From positions 4,340,001 through 4,404,000 of the forward strand of contig NC_059566.1 in NCBI RefSeq assembly GCF_905220415.1: a DNA stretch of 64,000 bases. Reading direction: 5' to 3'. The notes under the pieces were generated by a model. It did no database searches and had not been told where the DNA came from. It saw only the letters and a list, made by a program, of their open reading frames with translations. The stretch is from Colias croceus. Taxonomy: Eukaryota > Arthropoda > Insecta > Lepidoptera > Pieridae. How positions within the stretch are numbered: position 1 is the first letter of the stretch; every line of letters starts with the position of its first letter. The translations under genes and the position numbers were made by a program. This document shows positions 37,761 to 47,000 of this stretch, one piece after another.

Positions 37761-40700
37761 TTACAATTTGACGTTATTCTTAAATATAAAAATAGATATA
37801 TTAATAAAATATTTTTTAGGATACATTAGTAGATATGACATACGAGTAGGAAGAGGAACATTTGAGGAAATTAATGAATTATAAAAGGAAGAATTATCGT
37901 ATAAAGAGCAAGAGAAAAATATATGGTCTATATTTCCCTCACCCTCTCCACACTCGCAAACTTCAGTATTTAATACGCCAATTCTGGCTAGATGGCTAGG
38001 GATACACATGTGTCCAATTCTCATGCGACTTATTGTAGATACAACTAATTTATTTGCTTCAACACCAACAAACCAAGGCTTTATTGGTATTGTCGGTTGA
38101 ATTCTATAGTAATTCCTTCCCTTACACTGCCCAGTATCTGCCCAGACCGTATTCCACGCTTCAAAGAGATATCGTTTCGGTAATGTCATAAGATCATGAG
38201 GGTAATTAATGTATGGATACATATCTCCACATTGCACCGCATCCTTTGCCAAACTGTCAGCCCTATCGTTTCCCTGGATTCCACAATGACTTGGGATCCA
38301 AGCAAAAGTAACCGAGTATCCCAGGTTAATGCATTCGGCTAACTTATTTCTGATTTCAAAAATAACAGGGTAAAATGGTTTATTATAGAAAGGATATTTA
38401 TCTAAGCATAGCAGAGAACTCATTGAATCAGTAAAAATTACAGATTTATGTAGCTTCATTAATATTATATATTCTATTGCTTTTAGTAGTCCAAAGCATT
38501 CACCAGTGAAGACTGAAGACTCCGGCGGTAACTTGATCTTTTGCGTAATCTTAAATTGAACGTGTAATATACCAACTCCAACACAACTATCAGTCGAGGT
38601 TTTAGATGCATCCGTAAAAATATGATGCCAATTGCGCCACTCCCTATCGACATTAAACCTAAAGTTTGCATTTGAATTCATATCATTCCTATTGATTCCT
38701 ATATTGTACCGTATAATTGGTTTGATCAAAAGGCACTTGAAGTTATATGCATACAGAGGTAAAACTGGGGACTGAAAAATACTAGTTGAGCTTGAAATGA
38801 GTTTTCGGTAACTTACAATTAAACAAGGTAATGATTTATATTTCCAGAAAGAAGATGTACGTATCCGATCGTTTAAAATTTTCAACTTGTTTATTAATGG
38901 ATGGTTGGTGAATTGTATTATACGAAATAAAAATCTATCAGATAAATATTGCCTTCTGATCTTCAGTGGGGGATCTCCACATTCAACCTGAAGGGCATTA
39001 ATAGGGCTCGATTTCATTGCACCTAACACAATGCGCAGAGCTTTAGCTTGGATTTGATCTAATTTCTTAAGTGCCGTTACGTTACCGCTTTCTAACAAAA
39101 ACGTTCCATAATCCAGAATACTGCGAATCAAAGCATTATACACCAATTTCATGCAAAAAGGGTGGGCACCCCACCAAACTCCGGAAAGACACCTCAACAA
39201 ATTAAGTATACTTTCACATTTTGAGCATATGTACTCAACGTGAAAGGTACCAGACATTTTGCTATCTAAGACCACGCCTAAAAATTTTGTATGATTTTGG
39301 AGTGGGATCCGTTTCCCATTAAAACTAATATCAACCCTAGGAACTATTCGCGATCTCGTAAAAATCAGAGCGACGCTTTTGTCAACAGAAACATCCAATC
39401 CATTTTTATCTAGCCAGCCCTTTAGCTCGATGAGACCTTTATTTAAAAAAATACAAGCTGAATCTAAACTAGAATCTATAGTGTATAATACAAGATCATC
39501 AGCATACTGAAGGGTGTTAATTCTATTATTAAACGAATCAGCTAAATCATGTGTATAAATATTATATAATAGAGGACTTAAGACCGACCCTTGAGGGAGA
39601 CCCTTACTCATGGTACGCTGAAAACGGACTGATTCATCAATATTCAAAACAATATATCTCTCTTCTAATAAACATATGATTAAATTAATCAAAACGTCAG
39701 GAATTCCAAGTCTGAAAAGTTTCTGCTGTAGGATTGTGATAACCACATTATCATATGCTGAGCGAATATCAACAAACGCAGCAACAACATGTTGATTATC
39801 CGAAAAAGCAATATTAATATCAGAAGTCAGAATGGAGATGTTATCAATGGCGCTTTTCGCCTTACGAAATCCGTATTGGCTATTTGATAAAAAATTATTG
39901 TGTTCCAAATACCACTCCAGTCGATTTTTGATTAAATGCTCTGAAATTTTGCAAAGGACAGATGATAAAGCCACTGGTCTATATGATGATACGTCACTTG
40001 AAGATTTATTGGGCTTTAAAATAGGAATAATTTCTTGTAATTTCCAGGATCGCGGAATGTTCCCAGAAATCATAATTAAATTTATGAGGTCCAGATAATA
40101 TTTTAGACCAATTTCTGATAGGTGAGATAAAAAGGAATATGGAATCCCGTCCATACCCGGCGCGGAATCTTTAACACATGAAAGAACTCCTTTAAGTTCC
40201 TCTAAAACAAACGGAGATACTATTAAAGAGCTATAATCGTGGTCTGTAGGAGAGATAATAGGTAATGATTTCCCAATGTACTCTGGCGCTGTAGATGGAG
40301 CTAAATTATCCATAAATTTGTGAGCTAATTCCTCAGAAATGACAGATGTTTGTTCCCTGAAAGCAGATCGGAAACGCCTGATGTTTTTCCACACTTCACT
40401 TGAACAAGTATCTGGTGATAATGACGAACAAAAAGATTTCCAACCTTCTTGTTTTTTCTTTTTAAGGAGTGATCGGGTAAAGTTAATATTTTGAGAGAGG
40501 TTTTCAAAATTAACATCAGACATGTCATTTTCATATATTCTTTCCATACGCTTCCTTTCTTTAACTGCATCACTACATTCTTTATCCCACCACGGTGGGG
40601 TAGGAACTTTCAAACTTTTAGAAGATTTATGCCGGAAAGTTTCATCAGCAGCTTCAATCAATATTTTCGCTAAATATTCAGAACAAATCTCTTCATTACC

Positions 40701-41471
40701 TGCCTGACTTTCAGGTAGATCTTTAATACGTAGATCAACCTTTTCTTTAAAATTATCCCAATTAGCATTGTTCAATAGGTACTTCAACCGTGGCTTTCTT
40801 GTTGTGTTATTAGTATTTCCTATGGGGACTGACAATAATAGCGGGAAGTGATCACTGCCGAATGAAGATGATAAGGGACGCCATGATATGGATGATGCTA
40901 AACCTGGCGAACAAAGAGAAAGATCTACCGCACTCAGATTTTCATTCGCTCGCGTACGTCGCGTTGGTTCACCTGTGTTAAGTATACATAAATTATGCAT
41001 GTCCATAATATCTAAAAGTTGCTCACCACTACTAGTAGTAATACTACTTCCCCAATATTGGTGGTGGGAATTGAAATCACCAAGCAACAATAAAGGCGTA
41101 GAAATTGATCTTATTAAATTTTGTAAATAATTAAACGTTGATGCTGAATTATACGATATATATATTGAAATTATTGAAATATTATTTTTTAAGCTAATGC
41201 CAACACTATTAACATATTTATTATTGTGCGCTGGTAATGTTAGACGTTTAAATTGAATTGACTTTTTAATAAGTATGGCAGCACCACCATACCCATCAAT
41301 TCTGTCATCACGAATACAAACATAGCCTGGAATGCGAAAAAAGAGATTTGGTTTTAGCCAAGTCTCATTTAGAGCGATTAAAAAAGGATTATGCTTATTT
41401 ATTATGTGAATTAGGTCTGACTTTTTAGGTATTACGCTTCTGCAGTTCCACTGTATTATTTTGGAATCCAT
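37761..41471 (-). CDS. Retrotransposon ORF2: endonuclease, reverse transcriptase, RNase H
   Basis: 1,236 aa, no interruption. Apurinic-type endonuclease at about 1-225 (IQWNCRS, NETWL, LLGDFNSHH, SDHFPLLL). Reverse transcriptase at about 420-720 (SYRPVALSSVLCKI, FVDIRSAYD, GLPQGSVLSPLLYNIY, YADDLVLYT with the catalytic YADD). RNase H at about 960-1090 (FTDAS, GECFGL, FTDSMSS, SHCGIQGNDRADSLA). The C-terminal tail has a zinc-knuckle-like CECGEGEGNIDHIFFSC. These activities nick the target, copy the RNA and remove template. The start ATG lies inside the end of ORF1 (47-nt overlap, different frame), so translation probably depends on termination-reinitiation or coupling (inference). Confidence 0.95.
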   Translation of the reverse strand: MDSKIIQWNCRSVIPKKSDLIHIINKHNPFLIALNETWLKPNLFFRIPGYVCIRDDRIDGYGGAAILIKKSIQFKRLTLPAHNNKYVNSVGISLKNNISIISIYISYNSASTFNYLQNLIRSISTPLLLLGDFNSHHQYWGSSITTSSGEQLLDIMDMHNLCILNTGEPTRRTRANENLSAVDLSLCSPGLASSISWRPLSSSFGSDHFPLLLSVPIGNTNNTTRKPRLKYLLNNANWDNFKEKVDLRIKDLPESQAGNEEICSEYLAKILIEAADETFRHKSSKSLKVPTPPWWDKECSDAVKERKRMERIYENDMSDVNFENLSQNINFTRSLLKKKKQEGWKSFCSSLSPDTCSSEVWKNIRRFRSAFREQTSVISEELAHKFMDNLAPSTAPEYIGKSLPIISPTDHDYSSLIVSPFVLEELKGVLSCVKDSAPGMDGIPYSFLSHLSEIGLKYYLDLINLIMISGNIPRSWKLQEIIPILKPNKSSSDVSSYRPVALSSVLCKISEHLIKNRLEWYLEHNNFLSNSQYGFRKAKSAIDNISILTSDINIAFSDNQHVVAAFVDIRSAYDNVVITILQQKLFRLGIPDVLINLIICLLEERYIVLNIDESVRFQRTMSKGLPQGSVLSPLLYNIYTHDLADSFNNRINTLQYADDLVLYTIDSSLDSACIFLNKGLIELKGWLDKNGLDVSVDKSVALIFTRSRIVPRVDISFNGKRIPLQNHTKFLGVVLDSKMSGTFHVEYICSKCESILNLLRCLSGVWWGAHPFCMKLVYNALIRSILDYGTFLLESGNVTALKKLDQIQAKALRIVLGAMKSSPINALQVECGDPPLKIRRQYLSDRFLFRIIQFTNHPLINKLKILNDRIRTSSFWKYKSLPCLIVSYRKLISSSTSIFQSPVLPLYAYNFKCLLIKPIIRYNIGINRNDMNSNANFRFNVDREWRNWHHIFTDASKTSTDSCVGVGILHVQFKITQKIKLPPESSVFTGECFGLLKAIEYIILMKLHKSVIFTDSMSSLLCLDKYPFYNKPFYPVIFEIRNKLAECINLGYSVTFAWIPSHCGIQGNDRADSLAKDAVQCGDMYPYINYPHDLMTLPKRYLFEAWNTVWADTGQCKGRNYYRIQPTIPIKPWFVGVEANKLVVSTISRMRIGHMCIPSHLARIGVLNTEVCECGEGEGNIDHIFFSCSLYDNSSFYNSLISSNVPLPTRMSYLLMYPKKYFINISIFIFKNNVKL

Positions 41472-42870
41472 GATTATTACTTAAACTATCAATTAATTTA
41501 TATAAAGTGGCAACGTTGGACGGTTTTAAGGTGTTATTCTTTAATAATGTATTGATAAGGGAAGTAATTATGTCCATTATCTGGGAAGTTTCAGTTTCAT
41601 TAGGGGCTACTTGATAACCACAACCATTTTCAGGCGTAGGTATCTGAGCTTCCCTAATAATCGTATTGTGAGCTATTTTGTCAAAACCCTTGTTCATTTT
41701 CGGAGACGATTTTGGTTTCAAAAAATAAGTTTTTTTATATGAAGAATTTGTATTGTTTACATTTAATCTGTTTGGGGATGAATAAGCCGGTGAAGATATT
41801 AATACATCCCCATACGACTTTGATATTTGTGGGTAAAGTTTACTTGCCTCACCATATGAAATGTTTTTTTGAGCCATACTAATTTTAATGTCTTTTTGGC
41901 GTTTAAACTCTGGACAGATTTTGTTGATTGCATAATGGAACCCTGAACACAACAAACATGACGCACAATCTTCTTCTACTGTACAAGTGTCACCGGAATG
42001 GTCTTGGCCACACTTGTAACACCTGGGTTTAGATCGGCATATATTTTTAGTATGACCATACCGACAGCATTGATAGCATTGGATGGTAGGGAAAATATAT
42101 AGGTTAACCGGTAGGGAGTTATAACACACATACACACGTTCGGGTAGAACTTGGCCATCAAATGTTAAAACAACTGATTGCGTTGGCTTCCAAGATACAG
42201 TACTGTTAACATTTACTTTGTAATTTATTCTCCTGACTTTAATAATTTTACCGCAGCCTACTGGGGTGGACACATTTTCTTTTATTTCTTCAGGTGACCA
42301 TTCAGTTGGTATTCCCTTAACAATACCAATTCTAGTAATATTAAACAATGGAATTTTTGCATTAAGATTGTATGAGCTTAAATTTTTATTTTTGATAAAA
42401 TCATTTGCATCCTGTGCTGTAGTAAATGCAACTATGCAACGGTTTCTGCCTATTTTTTTTATACTTCCAGACACAATATTCTTAATATTATTGTTTTTCA
42501 AAAACCTTCCGAAAGTTATGGGGTGCAATGTGGAGCCATCCCCGGGTGATGATTCAGTTCGCTGAACATGAACAATGTAAGGATAAGAATCTGTACCTAC
42601 ATATTCACATCGACTATCTTGCATGGAACTAGTATCAAGTATTTTAGGTTGAATATTAGATTCATTTTGCCTATTATCAACATAAGTATTTTCAGTTAAC
42701 ATTAGCTCGTTTAATTCACTATTTTCTTTCCTTCTAAGACGCCTTTTTTTTGGAGTGTTCTCCGGAACTAAATTTTTATCTAGACATGTATTTGTAATAG
42801 TTACATAACTGGCTACCTCAGGACCGGGGGTACCCAGCCCTGGGGGATTAGGATCCGGCGGATCGTTCAT
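41425..42870 (-). CDS. Retrotransposon ORF1: gag-like nucleic-acid-binding protein
   Basis: 481 aa. The N-terminal third is Pro- and Asn-rich and probably disordered (PPDPNPPGLGTPGPE). The middle (about 90-250) resembles the RRM-like region of insect ORF1 proteins (TFGRFLKNNNIKNIVSGS, VKGIPTEWSPEEIKENV). Zinc knuckles follow at about 265-315 (CYQCCRYGHTKNIC, CYKCGQDHSGDTC, CASCLLCSGFH...C). It should bind element RNA in an RNP particle. Intact frame, same strand and slightly overlapping ORF2. Confidence 0.92.
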   Translation of the reverse strand: MNDPPDPNPPGLGTPGPEVASYVTITNTCLDKNLVPENTPKKRRLRRKENSELNELMLTENTYVDNRQNESNIQPKILDTSSMQDSRCEYVGTDSYPYIVHVQRTESSPGDGSTLHPITFGRFLKNNNIKNIVSGSIKKIGRNRCIVAFTTAQDANDFIKNKNLSSYNLNAKIPLFNITRIGIVKGIPTEWSPEEIKENVSTPVGCGKIIKVRRINYKVNVNSTVSWKPTQSVVLTFDGQVLPERVYVCYNSLPVNLYIFPTIQCYQCCRYGHTKNICRSKPRCYKCGQDHSGDTCTVEEDCASCLLCSGFHYAINKICPEFKRQKDIKISMAQKNISYGEASKLYPQISKSYGDVLISSPAYSSPNRLNVNNTNSSYKKTYFLKPKSSPKMNKGFDKIAHNTIIREAQIPTPENGCGYQVAPNETETSQIMDIITSLINTLLKNNTLKPSNVATLYKLIDSLSNNHGFQNNTVELQKRNT

Positions 42871-43263
42871 AGATCAATCTACCGAATCTTACCCTATGAA
42901 TTTTTGGTTTTTACATACTATACATAAAATATAAAAAAAACTTACCTATACGAACACTAACTATACAAAATTTATTAAATATATACAATTCTACAATTAT
43001 AAACTATATATACAAAACCAAACTCCACTGATCATATATTAAATTAATAATTTTAAGCTCAATTAATTAAAATTACACCCGCTTCGTTCGAAGGTTCCCG
43101 CGCTTTTTTCATATATTTGTTTCTCTCTATCTAAAGAAAACGTCGTATGAAAGAATGAGACAGCTATAGACAACAAGCTACGTTTCAACATAGTCATGGC
43201 ACCATTTTTACTATAGGTACGTATTTAGATAGATAGAAGGTGATAGTGATCGTATTTTAATTT

Positions 43264-44032
43264 ATTTAGTTGAAAAACATAAGTTTTTTTTTTTAATTAA
43301 ATGTTTTCTTAAATTTATATTTCATTAAATTTTGAAACCATAAACAAGGTTTGCATAATGTGTATCTGTCCACTCAAGTGCTTCTGTCCAATTCGCCCGC
43401 CATTTTGTTACACTCGCAAATCCTCTTCTATTTGATAAAGTAGCGGCGTATTTTTGTGTGAATTATAGTTTCGAGTACATAAATACGAATATTTCAACTT
43501 GATTTCAACTCAAAAATTTACTAAAAGCTTCCAACAGCAAGAAAATAATTCATTTTCATTTTGACAAGTCAATGTGACATTTCGGTTTTTTTACGAAAAA
43601 AGTCATAGTTATCACGTAATTTTTCCTTTTGCTGTTTTATTTTTTAATTAAAAAAGTAAAGTACAGTCTACCTATTCCCATTCTGTATATAGTGTTTTAT
43701 TTTAAAATAATCGTACGTGTATAGTTTGAAATTACCGTAAGATAGTTGGATTATTGATACGTTGTTATAATTACACCATCGGCCAACAATAAATAGCTTG
43801 GTTCCTTTTTCAAAAAAAATATGTCGACCTAGAGTCCGATTTTAAAAAAAAACAAATTTGACATTTTGATTTTTTCTTGTTCCCGCTGAATACAATTGTT
43901 TTGAATTAAATGCACTAAAATATAAGATTATTTATTTTGTTAATTAAATTGTAACATAAAAACGTTCTGTATTACATTTCTTAGTAGTCGTAGTTGTAAA
44001 TTTGTTTCTAATACTGTGGCCTTTAGTGAAAA
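43264..44032. promoter_or_regulatory. Upstream region of the zinc-finger gene at 44033
   Basis: AT-rich, no repeat family recognised except possible 'tttgacattttgattttt' pieces. Since DNAL1 lies on the other side of the retrotransposon in opposite orientation, this was probably a shared divergent promoter region before insertion (inference). Confidence 0.35.
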
Positions 44033-47000
44033 ATGTCATCAAAACCTGTGAGAATGGTAAATGTTGTTCCTACAACTAAAATAAAGGTAAGATATTTTTC
44101 GATACTCTATTAGATTATCCATCTCTATTTCAATTAAAGTTGTTTACTCTCTAGAGGTCATCGAAATCATAAATGCATCGTAACCAATTTATGATATCTG
44201 GATAAAGTCTGGATATATAATTGCAATTTGTATTTATGTAAACATAATATCTATAATTATTGAACTTTTTATTGATCAAGAGTTAAAAAAAATTATCATG
44301 TAAAAAGACAAAAATTTAGAATTCAAGTTTACTTGTTCAAGATAGTTCATTTTATAATTTACCGCGGCAGTCTCCGAGTGCCACACGTCTTTTTCCAAAA
44401 AATCTTGTATTCAACTACCATAGTCCATAATGGAGACTGACCGGTTGGCTTGGTTTGTAGTGGCCCTGCCTTCCTAGCCAGAGGTTGTGGGTTCGATTCC
44501 CACCAAGGGCAAATATTTGTGTGATGAATGTTTGCTTAGTATGGGATCAGATAGTGCCATATTGTGTGAAAATTGTCTTGAAAATTTTTTTTTTTTATTA
44601 ATTTATTCCAACTTAAGAAAAATCCATATATATACTATAATGGCCTTATAATTCCTATATTTCCAATACAAACATATTTTTTATTAATCGCAGCAGCTTA
44701 GTAGTGCCACGCCAAGTGCCAAGTAGTGGTGATACTATAAGACTATATAATATTACTATATGAGCTTACCGCCCGCGGCTTCGCCCGCTTTGTCTTAAAC
44801 CTAATAAATTATATACATACTAAAACCTTCCTCTAGAATCACACTATTAGAAAAACCCCATCTAAATCCATTGCGTAGTTTTAAGATTTAAGTGTAGTTT
44901 ACTATGTAGTGATTTCCAGTATATACATATTTATTATTAATTACAGAAAGAAGTCCTAGACGATGACGACGACAATATATCTTGTAAGTTGTGTAGTAAA
45001 GGGTTCGCAAGTGAGATGGCGCTCAATAATCACGCCAAGATGGAACACATGGAAGCTTGGATGGCCGGCGAAGATGTTTGTGTTAAGAAAGTTGTTGTTA
45101 ATGTAAGTCAAATCAAATCATTTATTTGCAATCAAACATGGTTACAACACAACAGACAACTTACATAATATAATAACTATAATGTGTGGTACATTTATTG
45201 TGACATTTTGAACAATGTCTCCTATGCTAGGAAAAAAGCCTGTGTTATAGGAGACATAAGTATTATCAAGTCAATATTGTAAAATTCAATACAAGTAGCT
45301 GTCAAATGTAAAAGAACCTTTAATATACTAATATTATAAAGCTGAAGAGTTTGTTTGTTTGAATGCGCTAATCTCGGAAACTACTGGTCCGATTTAAAAA
45401 AATATTCTGGTGTTAGATAGCCCATTTATCGAGGAAGGCTATATATTTACCACGAGCAAAGCCTGGGCGGACTGCTAGTGTACACTATTATTATTTAGTT
45501 GTAGAGTTTGTTTGCTAGAACACGCTAATCTCAGAAACCATGGTAACAATAAGAAAAATTATTCCATTGTTAGATAGTCAATTTATTGAAGATGACTATA
45601 GGCTATGTTATACAATCATACTAAGACCAATAGAATAAAATTTTAAGTATGACACTACACAATATCTCATAGAATAAGTAAATATATTAAAACAATGAAC
45701 TTTTAAAAATGGTTTATGCTGTGTAAAATATATTAAAGCAATTAAAAATTCTTTTCATTCACAAAACTGCATGGTTTTCATAATTTATTAAAACAATTTC
45801 AGAATAAAAATAAGTTCACGGAAGCCCAATTGAAAGCGATCAAATTAAAAACGGAAAAGATGTTATCGTCCATGCAACCAACAGACATGAGCGCGCTGTC
45901 TTCTCCAGATGTCGGCTACATTATTATAAAAGTGAGTATTTTACAGAAAGAAAGAGATTTAGTTCAACATACACACATATAATAATATAAAGCTTAAGAG
46001 TTTGTTTGTTTGAACGCGTTAATCTCAGGAACTACTGGTCCGATTTGAAAAATTCTTTCCGTGTTAGATAGCCCATTTATTGAAGAAAGCTATAGGCCAC
46101 ATATTGGCCATAGTGTCCAGCGGTTTCATCCGCATTGCTCCGCTCCTGTCAGTCTTAGGGTAATATATAGCCTTCCTCGATAAATGAGCTATCTAACACC
46201 GAAAGAATTTTTCAAATCGGACCAGTAGTTCCTGAGATTAGCGCGTTCAAACAAACAAACAAACTTTTCAGCTTTATAATATTAGTAATAGATTATTTAT
46301 AATAAATTATTATTAACAGGATGACAGTATACCAAGTGACGCGAAGGAAATAAAACGAGCAAAACTCGAAAGTATGAAAGGCAAGAAAAAAGAGGACAAG
46401 GAGAAGGAACCGATTCCTATATCGTGAGTATATTGTATTATTATTTATTACTAGTGCTCCGCCCCGGCTTCGCCCGTGGTACATATTTCGCAATAAAAGG
46501 TAGCCTATGTCCTTTCTCGGGTATCAAAATATCTGCATACCAAATTTCATGCAAATTGGTTCAGTAGTTAAGGCGTGATTGAGTAACATACAGACAGACA
46601 GAGTTACTTTCACATTTATAATATTAAGTATGGATAAGTGAATATGTCAAATAAATTATTTGTTTAATGCTATATTAGATTCATATTTATTTGATTGAAA
46701 TTTGGAAGTTTTTATGGTTTCACACATCTAATACTTGTTAATTGTTTTAATCTAATCATAATATTATAAATGTCTGAAAATAAATACCAGAATATAATAT
46801 TACTAGCTTCCGCACGCGGCTCCGTCCGCGCGGAAAAAATAAGAAAAATTAAGATTTATTTTTTTCTGCCATCAAAATCCGTTGCGTAATTTTAAAGATT
46901 TAAGCATACAAAGGGATATAAGAACATAGGGACAGAGAGAGCGACTTTGTTTTATACTATGTAGTGATATATATAAATAAAAATTGTTTGTTATTGTTTG

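Larger units (their letters stand above)
37531..43251 (-). mobile_element. Full-length non-LTR retrotransposon (I-like clade)
   Basis: The 5.7-kb element has its poly(A) at the low-coordinate end (poly-T to 37563). GTATTTTAATTT occurs at 37519-37530 and 43252-43263, a probable 12-bp target duplication, which sets the 5' end near 43251. It has a 5' UTR of about 380 bp, two long intact frames and a 3' UTR of about 200 bp. Presence of RNase H plus gag-like ORF1 suggests the I group (inference). Confidence 0.85.

Noticed and set aside
39832..40707. Plus-strand open frames within the retrotransposon
   Set aside because: They are antisense to the reverse transcriptase and endonuclease-to-RT region of an intact ORF2.
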